From positions 1 through 64,000 of the forward strand of contig JALQPE010000837.1 of NCBI GenBank assembly GCA_030407315.1: a stretch of 64,000 bases of DNA, read 5' to 3'. Position 1 is the first letter of the stretch. The number at the start of each line of letters is the position of its first letter. Origin of the DNA: Asparagopsis taxiformis. Lineage: Eukaryota > Rhodophyta > Florideophyceae > Bonnemaisoniales > Bonnemaisoniaceae. The notes below the pieces were generated by a model, which saw only the letters and a list, made by a program, of their open reading frames with translations, was not told the DNA's origin and searched no databases. Both the position numbers and the translations under genes were made by a program. Positions 43,538 through 53,543 of this stretch are shown one piece after another.

Positions 43538-43646
43538 TTACTGCAGTAAAAAGTGATCTAGGAAGATGCATTTGGTAGATCACTTTTTACTGCAGTAAGA
43601 AGTGATCTAGGAAGATGCATTTGGTAGATCAGTTTTTACTGCAGTA
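43538..43646. repeat. Fold-back terminus with TTACTGCAGTAA motifs
   Basis: TTACTGCAGTAAAAAGTGATCTA (43538-43560) is followed by its inverted copy (43576-43598) and then a second round ending at 43646. The same TTACTGCAGTAAAAACTGATCTA word occurs in the fold-back at 48440-48557 and at 52817-52885. These elements therefore bracket the transposase gene at 43.9-48.0 kb and the dioxygenase gene at 49.0-52.6 kb. Confidence 0.85.
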
Positions 43647-43943
43647 AAAAAATCTTAATTTGCCTTTAATTTTATTGTGGTACGTTCCGCCCTGAGGAAG
43701 CTGGTTCAGGCTTGAGGCAGTTCAAGGAATGGATAAGCTCTGGAAGAAGCATGAATGGGGTATAGACGAGGAATTAGAGATGGTTACATAAAATATAACA
43801 TAGTGTCTGACAGTTTTTGGGACAAGGGACATAAGTATGGCCAATGTCAAGGTGGATGTGTGTGACGGAAACGCTACAATATGAGGAAGTTTGTTTACGG
43901 GAAGTAATATGGTAGAGAAGCTTATGTACTAGACCCTAGAGTA

Positions 43944-46900
43944 TTATGCAGTCCTTGGCGGATATCCATCTTCTCTTGCAAAGATAGAGAAGGAACCACC
44001 ATCCATAAACGAAGGACCTCCATGCGTAATTCCTCCATTCGAAGTGCCTTGCTCCACAGAACATAATGAAGGGCTACAATTGTGGAGGAGACCAACCTTA
44101 CGAACCCCTGAAGTGAGAGGGAGAAACCAGGAGCCGGAATCGGTGTTCGGAGCAAACGTAGTGGGGGAGGACTTCTGCTTGATAACTGGAATAACAATAG
44201 CGTGTGGTGAAGACAGGTTTTCCTGGTGAGATTCGTGTATGCAAACGTTTCCCGGTGAAGCAATGTTTCCATCAATAGTCAGGTCAAACACGGTGGTAAC
44301 AGCCCAAAAAGAAGGCGAACAGGTCTTCTGTAGAATTCTAGAAGACGGGGAAGCTGAGTAGCAAGCTTGTACTACACAGCCAGAAGCTATTTCTTGTGGC
44401 TTTGAAAAGTCCCGAGACGCAGCAGAGGGCGAAGCTGCACAGGCAGGGTGGGCAGAACTGAGACGTGCTCCCTTGCATGGTTTTCCACGAAGCATGACTG
44501 CATCCGAATTCTGCCCACAGGAAAAATCCTGCTGTGGTAATGAAGAGGGAACTCCTGTCCACGAGTAATATGAATATGGAGAAGAGAAGAATGGTAAAGA
44601 AGACCTATTCAAATGTTCGAGAAGAGGTTCTTGACAGAGGTCATGCAGCGTACTAGCCGGGAGGTTCTCCATGGATTTACAGTGCTCCCGTCCGAATAGA
44701 ACACGAAGGAGAAACCGTTTAGAACGTTGTCTCTCCACAGATGCTGGAGTAGAATTGGAGAAACTTTTCAAAGCAAGATGGAGGCTTCCTTTCCAATAGT
44801 TTCCGAGTGCCGCTAACATAGCATCCAACTGTCTGTCAGCACCTCCGGAATGCTCTAGACCTCGTTTCATTTGTTGATGTGTTGCTTCGAATGATAGCTC
44901 AGCTACCTGGCGAGCGTGTCCGAGCAGAGGAACAGTGCGTTCAAATGCCTCAATGAGACGGTGCAAGTTTGGCTTATTGTCAAGAATCTTCCTTGCCCGG
45001 AATCCAGCAGTCTTGTTTTCCATCTCAATGTGGTCATTATCATTCGTTACTATACCTTCAGTCTGCATCTTCCGTTTCTTCGAGACCGCTGTGCTCCGCT
45101 GTCTGGTAGGAACAGTCTTGAGCAGGTCATCCACTAGAGTAGCATATTCTTTCGATAGCTGCTGCAGACGACGGAGACCGTTGTGCGCAGAATTCCCTGT
45201 AGCTCTCTGTACTGCCTCAGAACCGTCGATATTTTTTCGTGGTAGGAAGTATGTAGCTGCAGATATAGAGGACAGGAGACGAACAAGTTCTAGAGACAGA
45301 TGGCGTTGCTCTTCAGAAGCCTGGAGTGACCTTGAACCGCTACCTTCGGATGACCTTGTAGTCTGCGATTGGAATTTCAGAGAAGACCTGAAGCAGTGTT
45401 CGGCGACGAGGAGAACTGCAAATCTGTCCGAGATTCCCATTGTATGAGTTTCACCTGCGTTGAAGTTATATATCCTGTTCTGATTTGCGAGGCCCAATAC
45501 ACGGAGGGCATCCACCATGAACCTGTCGGCCAGCCTTCTCACACCATCATTATGCAAGCTTGAAAAAGCATTGTCCAGAGCATCCTTTGCCAGTCCATGG
45601 AGGAGATGGTCAATTCCAACAAACGTCGAACGGTATGGGTCCAGAATAGCAGGCACGACAGGGATTCGTAGACCATCGTTTCCGAGTGGTGTCCCGGTTA
45701 GAACCAGCCCTTTGGACCTAGCTTCATGAAGTAGTCTTTCAATGAGATGCAATGGAGTGTCTGTGATATTTTGCACTGTTCTCAAACCCAGATACTTCAA
45801 GATGTTTGCAGAACTTTCCGATGACTGAACAGCAGCTGTTCGCTCGGATGTGCGAAAGTGTGTATCAGAGCTCGAATGTAAACGGGTGTCGTAGCCAAAC
45901 TGCGAGTTCTTCCCATATTTCCCCCTCTTACAAAGAAACACAAATGGCATGGGCAGTCTGCGTTGTGCCCCATGACATCCAGCACATGAGAACAGGCAGG
46001 ATAATCCGATACGAAACCAATAAAGTCCAGGAAAATTAGAAATTCATTGCCGTCTGGATCGACATCACGAAACCCCGACGTACATCCTTGAATAATGTCT
46101 CTAGAGATATGTCGAAGGATATGGTTTGTACTAACACCAGGACCTGTGACACCGATAACGCGCACAGCAGAACTGTTCCGGCGACAGTCCAGCGGAAGAC
46201 CCATTGGGAGCATATAGCATCCTCCAGCACTCCCTTTCTTACCAGAGGCTTCATTGAAGTCATCGCAGTATAAAAGAAATGGATAGACGTAGTATGTGGT
46301 ACCGCAGCTGAGAACCCCACGGAGATGTGTAGGATGAAAGGGGCTGGGGCTCGTGCCTGGTTTCAATAACTTGACATTATTGATTGCACGAGTTCCGCCG
46401 ACAACTTTGTAATGCCCTTCAGAGTTGACGAGAAAGAGCAGTTTTTGTGATGGGCCTGGCGGTCCGGGAGAGCTGACGACAAGCCCAATGAAGAACTGTA
46501 TACCACAATTTTGAGTAGGGTTACACTCAGGACTGGGTGATAAAACTGTCAGGTGATCACCCGGCCGAGCATATTCCCGGAACGACTCTTTCTGAAGGAT
46601 GAAGGCGGACCCATATGAATGCGGGGAGACCGAAAGCCTACTATGAAATGTGGCACCGGAGTTTATCCATGAAGAAGATGTGATAGCTTTGAACGACTCA
46701 TGGCTGGAAGATAGTGATTCATGTTGGAAAAGGGAACTGAGAGTAGGATCTAGAGAAGAGGCGTGCTGCCCTGATGTGACATGCAGTTCCACAATACTAC
46801 CACGGAAAGCAGAAACGGGAAAGCCGTCTTTTACCGCCTCCGCCCTCATCGTGTAGTTTTGTCCTTTTAAGGAGTACTCTCTGAATTTTTCTAGCTTCGA

Positions 46901-47992
46901 CTTGCACACGTTACCATGTAAACTTAGTATGTCATCCGAGTCGGAAGCATCCAATTGTGTGTTATCACGCCACGCAAGGTCGAATATATGTGGTGCAGTA
47001 ATGTCTGCTCGTGCATATTCGCTTGGTGGAACGATAAGTACAGGTGCTGATTGACTAGCTTTGTTTTGTTCGACCTTGCTTCTTCGTAGAATTGCAGAAG
47101 AGGCAACACGAGCTGCACTACGCTCTGCGTTTACAGGGAAGTATACGGTTTCCGAACGTAACCATGCGTTGAAGAACAGCCACGGTCTTACCTTCCGCAT
47201 AATTGTCGAATAATGGGGTAGACTTCGCTGAACGTGTTTGTTCGTGGAACCTTGTCTAGCGAAATCGAACAACACGCGATCTTCCTGAAGGTTTGCTGCG
47301 GTGCATTTCGTCGACCCTGTCAGTTTGGCGACAGCGTACAACGTTGTCCATTCTGTCATGTAATTGCGAGCTTTGTCTGGATTGGACGTGTTCATGATAA
47401 AGGGAGAAGAGATTAGGAGCTTCGCTTCTGCCTCCTCCTGTAGAAACAGGTCGTTGTCATCCGAATCGGAGTCGTTTGTTGCGGTGACGTTCTCATGATG
47501 GTCGGAAGCAGCGGGATGGCACAGTTTAGGAACTGTCGCAGCAGAAGTGACGGGGTCTCTGCCGGAGGATAGTACAATATCATCGTCGCTAGGAGTAATA
47601 CAAGCTTTTTGAACTTCTGGAACAATTGTTCCAGAAGTATACTTGAGTATATTGTTCTGCTGCCCACTAATGGCGTACGTCAAAGGGAGGGTGGTATCCA
47701 CAGAATTGCTCCCAGGTCTGAAGATATCCTGTGAAGACGAGGAAGGGAGGACTGGATCTGGATCTGGGGTCTGCGAATTGGTAGCTATGGGAGCATGGGG
47801 AGGGTTCGAAGTGCTACCATACTCTGTTGCCGGGCGAGGATGATGGGTTTCTGGTGTATTGCAGTCCATTTCCTGAACGGCAAAAGGATTTGAGACTGTT
47901 CTGGATGTCGAGCGTCTAGTCCGATTGCGGACAGGGGCTACATAGTTGAAACGGAGCCTCGGGCCATTCCTAGACTTTCTCGGTCTAGCCAT
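43944..47992 (-). CDS. RNase-H-fold DNA transposase in two frames (-1 overlap)
   Basis: ATG at 47992 (GATATGGCT) opens ORF1, which runs to 45797. ORF2 in the -1 frame runs to 43944. The fused product would be about 1349 residues. ORF1 has an S/P-rich, acidic N-terminus, then the first catalytic-type segment YPFLLYCDDFNEASG (about 46270), FLIFLDFIGFVSDYPA (about 46000), and a zinc-binding GHNADCPCHLCFF (about 45955). ORF2 continues YGKNSQFGYDTRLHSSSD, ERTAAV and long helical regions (LRTVQNITDTPLHLIERLL, LLGHARQVAELSFEATHQQ). This is the layout of large eukaryotic DDE transposases with an inserted H/C zinc site (Plavaka/KDZ/Zisupton-like); the exact family is uncertain. The shift site lies immediately after the zinc site, so ORF1 alone lacks the last acidic residue and the C-terminal domain. 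Confidence 0.65.
45917..45923 (-). other. Candidate -1 ribosomal frameshift site, G_GGA_AAT
   Basis: In ORF1 the codons GGA (45922-45920) and AAT (45919-45917) are preceded by G, giving a canonical X_XXY_YYZ heptamer in phase. After a -1 slip the next codon is TAT at 45917 and ORF2 is entered. ORF1 otherwise stops 40 codons later. A perfect GAACAGCAGCTGTTC stem lies about 75 nt downstream and could be stimulatory; I cannot assess folding. Confidence 0.5.
47613..47638. repeat. Perfect 26-bp palindrome inside the transposase ORF
   Basis: ACTTCTGGAACAA and its exact complement with no loop. It lies within the N-terminal coding part of the minus-strand transposase and keeps the reading frame. 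Confidence 0.95.
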
Positions 47993-48296
47993 ATCTCGAT
48001 AACCTGGATTGAGGTAGCACCTAGGTGCAAACAGCTGTTTGGAAGGGAGGGAAACGCTGTACGCCTCTATATTATGAGGATACAAATCTCTATAGTCTAT
48101 CAATCTGTAGAAGAACGAAATTGGAAGGGGAGATCTCAGAGCTGACCGTTACAGTCGTTGCAGAGAACATGTTCTCTATTTCCATGGAAGCCAGGAAATA
48201 TTGCAAAGTACTGATGAGTATACATGAAAACTGAAAACTTCAAAGAATGACATAGTTTTTACCAGAATCGTAATTCATCCTATAGTGTTTACTTAG

Positions 48297-48358
48297 CAAG
48301 AAACACTGTCAAGTAGTGAAGGAGATGCCTCTCCTTCACTACTCGACAGTGTTTCTTG
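48297..48358. repeat. 29-bp-arm hairpin with one mismatch
   Basis: The arms 48297-48325 and 48330-48358 are reverse complements except at one position, around a 4-nt loop. It lies upstream of the transposase start at 47992, about 300 bp away. Confidence 0.9.
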
Positions 48359-48439
48359 CAGCTTCGCAACTGCATACAGAGCACTCAGTGCAAACACTAT
48401 ACTCCATGGAGTGGCACGGAGAAGTTCCAGACTAGTCTA

Positions 48440-48557
48440 AAATTTGGTAATTTTTTGGGCACAAAAATTACTGCAGTAAAAACTGATCTAGCCAAGTGCA
48501 CTTTGCTAGATCAGTTTTTACTGCAGTAATTTTTGTGCCCAAAAAATTACCAAATTT
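48440..48557. mobile_element. Perfect fold-back element, 53-bp arms
   Basis: The arms 48440-48492 and 48505-48557 are exact reverse complements, with a 12-nt loop. The left arm plus loop (48436-48504) reappears in direct orientation at 52817-52885 with a couple of changes. Read with the right arm, that makes inverted ends around 49.0-52.6 kb. It is either a MITE or the fused termini of two neighbouring elements. Confidence 0.9.
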
Positions 48558-49015
48558 CACGCCCCTTCTTGTACTCTCTTCACGACTGTTCATTGGGTAC
48601 TGATTGATTTGAACGCAACCGGTGAGCCTTTTGGCGCGTGGGCGCGAATTTATTCGCACCCCTTCAGTTAACCTTCCAAACGTTACGTCTACACGATTTC
48701 CTGTCACTCTCCTCTGCTACTCATCTACTACTCCTTGTAGTACTCCAGCACCTCAAAGGCAATTCAGATCGTGCATCTCCCTGCTTCAGCCCAACTCCCC
48801 CTGCTTTCCAAGCTTCGCTCTTCGCATCTCTCCCTGCTTCTCCCGCTTTGCATTCATCTGTCTCCCTACAGTGACAGTGTCCCATCCCTCTCTCTCTCTC
48901 TTCAATCCTTGCTCTCCCGTGCCCTCTCTTTCTCTTCACTCCCTGCCCTTTTCGTGCCCACTTCACCTCTATACACCGTTCAGAGTTCAAGAGCTTGTTT
49001 ATCCCACCCACAAAC
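48558..49015 (+). promoter_or_regulatory. CT-rich promoter/leader of the ParB-like gene
   Basis: About 450 bases upstream of the ATG at 49016 are strongly pyrimidine-rich (CTCTCTCTCTCTT around 48890), as in the leader before 13709. No TATA box is obvious. Translation most likely starts at 49016 (CACAAACATGTTTC). Confidence 0.45.
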
Positions 49016-50665
49016 ATGTTTCATCGTCAACGCTCTCGTCTCGCAGCTGCATCTTCCCGCGCTCCAGCTCGGGAGCTGACAGTCCCTGCGATGCCCCGGG
49101 CTGGTAGCACGCTTGCGAACTACGAGTTCCGGCAGATGACACTTCCGATTGCGGACATTCATGTCACGGAAGAAACATCGCGCGAGGTTGATGAGTCGCA
49201 TGTAGATGTGTTGTTTCAGAAGATGGTTCTTGAAGGCTTTCAGACCTCTTCCGTGGGCTCCGTGACTTTCGTTGGTCTAGCCCACGAGTCCGACGAAGCA
49301 CGCTTCTACATCGCGGATGGTCTCCATCGTCGTGGCGCTCTTGTCCGAGCCAAAGCGGAAGGAGTTGAACGTCTGGCTTCTATTGTGGACAGCGTTCCTG
49401 TTCAGGAAGCTTTCAGGCCAGATGGACAAGCCATGACGATGGAAGACGTGCTCTACCTGAGTCAGCGGCTGAACGAACTGGTGCACACGGTTTTACCGAC
49501 CACCATCCGCGACCGTATTCATGCTATCATCAGCATATACAACTGCAACTTGAAGTACGCGAAGGAAGGGGAAAGGAAACTCTCCAGTATGACAGCTTCG
49601 CAGCTGTGCAACTGGTTCTTCCAGCGTCACTTCAGTGGCATACTCAGGAAGAGTACGGTGACGTCTATCGTCAATGTGGCTCTGAACATGAGACGTTCAC
49701 CACGCACGTACGAGGCGTACAAGATGGCCTCTGTTAGGAAGGAAAATGAGGTTGGAATCAGCCTTCTAGTGCTGAAGGACACCGCGTTCACAAAGGCTGA
49801 GGACCGTGCCAGTGAGCTGATGGTTAGGTGCATTCACTACCGCTCTGTGAAATTGCTCCAGTCCTTTGGTCGCATCCCAGGTCTCCAGCTCAGGGTGTAT
49901 CTCAATTACATCAGAGATTTATACCTGGTAATCCGTGAAGTCGCACCCAAGGTTGGGATGACTACGGACGAGCTGGCAGACCTGGAGGACCTCGAACCGG
50001 ATGGAACGGACATGATCCCGACCAGGAAATCCGTGTTCAAGCGCATGGTTCAATATGAAGAAGAACCTGTGCCAAAACAGGAGAAGAACCACGAGCGTCG
50101 CCGAGAAGATTTCCGAACCGTCATCCTGCAACGTTTCAACATTGCACCGGATCGTGAGACTCCGCCCCCTCCTCCCGGAGCATCTGGCGATGCAGTGCTT
50201 GCCACTGCGGCCAGTCAAGGCGCAAAAGATGTGGGGAAGGAGAGCGAGAAAGCGACAGAGAGCGTTCCTGCTCCTGCCCCTGTGGCATCAGCCACTCCTC
50301 CGAAGTCACCATCACAGGTGACTCGGCAGGCTCCCTCTCCGACCCAATTCGGGGAGAATATCATGGAACCTCTCCCCGTTCCCCTTCCCTCACAACCCCT
50401 TCCTCAGGACGAAATCAATCCGATGGACATTTCTCCTCCTGACTCCCAAGCCAAACCGGACTCAACAGCCCGCGCCCCTTCCCCCTCGAAGCCCAACTCT
50501 CCTCCCCCTTCTCCCTCCAAACCCAACTCTCCTCCCCCTCCCCCTTCCCCCTCACAACCCGACTCACCCCCCCCGCTCCCCCATGGCCGTCTCCCCACCC
50601 ACGTCTGCTCCTGTTCCCGACTCTGCTATCGCCACGGAACAGCAGAACCCCGAAACCTCGGTTGA
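49016..50665 (+). CDS. ParB/Srx-fold protein, N-terminal part of a transposon-borne modifier
   Basis: The ATG at 49016 opens 549 codons. After a short basic leader, residues about 35-125 look like a ParB/sulfiredoxin-fold domain: LPIADIHVTEETSREVDESH, a beta-strand/helix alternation, and YIADGLHRRGAL (about residue 98), the conserved DG-HR motif of ParB-N domains. ParB folds bind nucleotides (CTP) or act as DNA-binding or nuclease modules. A helical domain follows (residues about 130-330), then a very proline/serine-rich linker (PSPSKPNSPPP repeats). The frame ends in the linker at 50665, overlapping the next ORF, whose start (50583) lies in the +1 frame after a run of eight Cs. One missing or extra C would fuse the two into a protein of about 1180 residues. 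Flanking fold-back ends suggest that the pair forms a transposon's cargo. Confidence 0.6.
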   Translation: MFHRQRSRLAAASSRAPARELTVPAMPRAGSTLANYEFRQMTLPIADIHVTEETSREVDESHVDVLFQKMVLEGFQTSSVGSVTFVGLAHESDEARFYIADGLHRRGALVRAKAEGVERLASIVDSVPVQEAFRPDGQAMTMEDVLYLSQRLNELVHTVLPTTIRDRIHAIISIYNCNLKYAKEGERKLSSMTASQLCNWFFQRHFSGILRKSTVTSIVNVALNMRRSPRTYEAYKMASVRKENEVGISLLVLKDTAFTKAEDRASELMVRCIHYRSVKLLQSFGRIPGLQLRVYLNYIRDLYLVIREVAPKVGMTTDELADLEDLEPDGTDMIPTRKSVFKRMVQYEEEPVPKQEKNHERRREDFRTVILQRFNIAPDRETPPPPPGASGDAVLATAASQGAKDVGKESEKATESVPAPAPVASATPPKSPSQVTRQAPSPTQFGENIMEPLPVPLPSQPLPQDEINPMDISPPDSQAKPDSTARAPSPSKPNSPPPSPSKPNSPPPPPSPSQPDSPPPLPHGRLPTHVCSCSRLCYRHGTAEPRNLG

Positions 50666-52556
50666 AGCTTCTCAACCGCAGGGGGGGGGTGGGGGGACAG
50701 TAGTTTCACGCTCTGTGCGCATTCCGCCCGATGAAACTACGCCACGCCCCTTTCCCTGCTCGCTTGGATCACACTGTCGCTTCCCCGGCTATGCCGCTGT
50801 GCACAAATGCACAGCGTGCAACATTCAGCCAGTACACAACCTGTGCGACTATCCTCGAGTATATCACCTCATCCCCATCAAGTACCTCAACAACGGTGAG
50901 CGAGACATGGTGTTCGTCTGCTCCCGTGAGTGCTACGATGGCCGTCAACCGGATGACCCCCCTTCTTGGACCCCTCCTGCAGGGGTCACGTTACAAGAAG
51001 CGTGGGAAGGTGATGCGTACAATCCTTTCGAAAAGGACGCGTCCTCTACCGAGTCTGCTGAAGAAAAGGAGAAACAGACCGGTGAGGCTCCGCGGAGTAC
51101 GATGGGAGGGAAGGCGCCCATATCCCGGGAACCAGCCAAGAAAACTGCCTCTGGAACACCGCGGCGGGGAGAAAAGAGGAGGAGAGAGCCGACCACTCCT
51201 CCTCCGACTCGGATGACTCGGTCCAAGACCAGAAGTGCCGCTATCGCAGAGCAACTCATCGCTCTCGGTAGCCCGTCTTCTCCCCCTGTCTCCCTTCCGC
51301 TTCCTGCACAGCCACCCTCATCTGGCGAAAAGGAGCGTGAAGGTGAGATAGAAGACGGCGAAACCCCTACAAAGACGAAGGTGACTTCCAAGGGGTTTCG
51401 GGTACACAGGTATGAGGACGAGCAGCCACCGCCACCTTCCTTTCTCACGGAGCAGACCACGCTTGCCCAAGCTGCTACGTTCGTGCGTTCAATTTCGGGT
51501 CTGCTCCACCCTGAACACCGCTCTGGGTTCATCATGACGAGTGGGGAGGTGGAGGAGATCAGGGAGGATATCAACTCCGCGGCTGGTGGTACATCCGAGG
51601 AGAGGATTGTTTATTGGGAGCGGGCAAGGGCTAGTATTGATTTCGATGGATACATCATCCTCGAAGACATACTAGGAGCTTCCGATGTACGGTCTGCAAT
51701 CCACGAACTGCTCTCTGGGTTTGCCCAAAAGTTCGATGACAATGTGGAAGGGGCGTGGGGCACGATTCTGAACTCCGGTTCAGCTGCCCAGGATGCCCGG
51801 GGTGGCGCGTCTCGCCAGCGGTACATGACCCCCCGCTCGGCTGTCATTGAAGACCTCGACGGGGAGGAATCCATGTCGCTGGCTCATGACAAGGTTTCCG
51901 TGGATGTCATCCTCGCAATTATAGCGGAAATGTTGCACTTGGAGGATTCCGTTTCATCTTTGAACGGATTCAAGAAAGGCTCCAAGCTGCGCTTTGGGAG
52001 GACAGGACTTCGGATGCTCCTGACGGGTTCCAACTGTACTCGTCAGATCCCGCATCTCGACTTCACGTACCCAGGACCGCCACGCGAGGAACCGAACCGC
52101 TATTGTGGGACCCCTGCACCAGACCCAGACTATTCTTTCATAGCTACTGGTGCAGTTGGGTCCCCAATTCTGGTACGACCGCGGAATCATGCCTTCCTCA
52201 ACGCCCCTCGTGATGCCTTCCTGGCCGTCTGGCCCCATCTCCATCCAAAATTGGTTTGGATTCCACCCTTCTCTGTTCTCGTGACTCGTGGTGACGTAGA
52301 GCACGCTGGTGCGGGATGGCAGGATTACGACTTCGTGAAGGACAAAATTTCTAAGACTGGAGTACAATACGGTCATCACATTCGAGTCCATAGCATGGCT
52401 GTACGTGATTCTTCCGAGCTAGTCAATGATCTTGTCTACGCACCGGTGCAGAGTGACGACCCCAATCGTCTGCCGAAACCTTACGAGTTCGCACACGACT
52501 TTGAGTCGGACGATGAGGTATCGGATAGTAGTGAAGATTACATCACAGTTGAGTAG
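50583..52556 (+). CDS. Zinc-finger plus 2-oxoglutarate/Fe(II) dioxygenase-like protein
   Basis: The ATG at 50583 has a strong context (CCCCATGGCC); the ORF is 657 codons. Residues about 58-120 form a Cys-rich zinc module (CSLGSHC, HKCTAC, HNLC, VCSREC). A basic S/P-rich linker with RRGEKRRREP follows. From about residue 330 there is a double-stranded beta-helix candidate. It has RQIPHLDF (H491, D493 as the HxD iron ligands), VTRGDVEHAGAGW (H574, distal histidine) and GHHIRVHSM (R601, 2-oxoglutarate carboxylate ligand). An acidic tail ends it. The likely activity is oxidation of a base or protein side chain; a transposon context recalls TET/JBP genes carried by KDZ elements, but the substrate is not shown. 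It is probably the C-terminal half of the ParB-like gene, joined through the C8 tract, or a separate overlapping cistron. Confidence 0.65.
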   Translation: MAVSPPTSAPVPDSAIATEQQNPETSVEASQPQGGGGGTVVSRSVRIPPDETTPRPFPCSLGSHCRFPGYAAVHKCTACNIQPVHNLCDYPRVYHLIPIKYLNNGERDMVFVCSRECYDGRQPDDPPSWTPPAGVTLQEAWEGDAYNPFEKDASSTESAEEKEKQTGEAPRSTMGGKAPISREPAKKTASGTPRRGEKRRREPTTPPPTRMTRSKTRSAAIAEQLIALGSPSSPPVSLPLPAQPPSSGEKEREGEIEDGETPTKTKVTSKGFRVHRYEDEQPPPPSFLTEQTTLAQAATFVRSISGLLHPEHRSGFIMTSGEVEEIREDINSAAGGTSEERIVYWERARASIDFDGYIILEDILGASDVRSAIHELLSGFAQKFDDNVEGAWGTILNSGSAAQDARGGASRQRYMTPRSAVIEDLDGEESMSLAHDKVSVDVILAIIAEMLHLEDSVSSLNGFKKGSKLRFGRTGLRMLLTGSNCTRQIPHLDFTYPGPPREEPNRYCGTPAPDPDYSFIATGAVGSPILVRPRNHAFLNAPRDAFLAVWPHLHPKLVWIPPFSVLVTRGDVEHAGAGWQDYDFVKDKISKTGVQYGHHIRVHSMAVRDSSELVNDLVYAPVQSDDPNRLPKPYEFAHDFESDDEVSDSSEDYITVE

Positions 52557-53090
52557 GTGGGATTTCACCTATAGGTTGCTCTCAACTAAAGTTTCTATTG
52601 TTTTCTTAATGTTCCCCCATTGCTTCACCTGTAGCATAGTATACTATATACTAACAGTATACTCTTCCCCATTGCTTACTGACAACTTGTGACATTCTGT
52701 GATCTACGATATTGTTTTCCTCTCAACCCAGACTAACGAGTGCGTATCCATGAGCTAAGAGCGCTCCCGACCTCAGCAGTACCTCTACTTTGTCTTTTCC
52801 AGCTGCTATTCAGGTCCTAAAATTTGGTAATTTTTTGGGCTCAAAAATTACTGCAGTAAAAACTGATCTAGCCAAGTGCACTTTGAACACTGATTTCCAT
52901 ATGAACAGAATGTACTTCCGGAAACAGAATCTCAAATTATGGGATATTGATTGCCGCAGACGAAGTTGATTGAATTGTAGCCAATGGGAAGGAGATAATG
53001 ATTGACACACATTTCGCTGCAATGAAATCATTTTCAAAATTAAAAATTTTCAGAATTCAAATTTTCCAAGATGCAGCGGTCCTATCTACC
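52557..53090. mobile_element. 3' flank with half fold-back terminus (52817-52885)
   Basis: 52817-52885 repeats the left arm and loop of the fold-back at 48436-48504, then stops abruptly at CACTTTG. No gene is seen in the 534 bases. Confidence 0.75.
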
Positions 53091-53375
53091 CTATCTACCA
53101 TTTCCAAGTGAAGATAAACCGGCACGAATTTCCTTTTCGACCCCTGATCTCAATTTCTTGTTTTTGAGAGAAGGAAACTCAGCGATAACACTTTGTACTG
53201 GAATTGTTTCATTCCAAGGCTTTGAATGCTTCCCCTTCCCCAGCGAAGCCGGGCGGTATTTTCCTGACCAAGCATCACGTTTGTCGTAAACTTCATACCA
53301 TCGTATGCGAAGCTTGCACACTATCCCTTCCTTGTTCCGAATACATTCCACAACCTGTCCGATCCAAAATGGCAT
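53091..53375 (-). CDS. C-terminal domain of the downstream transposase, separated
   Basis: The minus-strand ORF encodes PFWIGQVVECIRN, KLRIRWYEVYDKRD, GKYRPASL, and WNETIPVQSVIAEFPSL with a basic helical tail. PFWIG-V ... I-WY ... Y-P ... W-I-SVI is the usual C-terminal module of DUF7869-type proteins. It is in the same frame as the ORF ending at 53544, with about 170 bases of stops between. An intron or decay explains the gap; I cannot confirm splice sites. Confidence 0.5.
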   Translation of the reverse strand: MPFWIGQVVECIRNKEGIVCKLRIRWYEVYDKRDAWSGKYRPASLGKGKHSKPWNETIPVQSVIAEFPSLKNKKLRSGVEKEIRAGLSSLGNGR

Positions 53376-53543
53376 TTCTTTTGTACATCCCTCCCCATTT
53401 ACGGCGACAAACCGGTTCCGAGAATATGAAAGATTAGATACGGGCTCTGGATACTCGGCGTATACTTAATTTTCATCACAATGCATTATGTTCATAGAAT
53501 CCCTTTTGTATTTTCCTTTCAGCTCGAAGAAATCCCGAAGATT

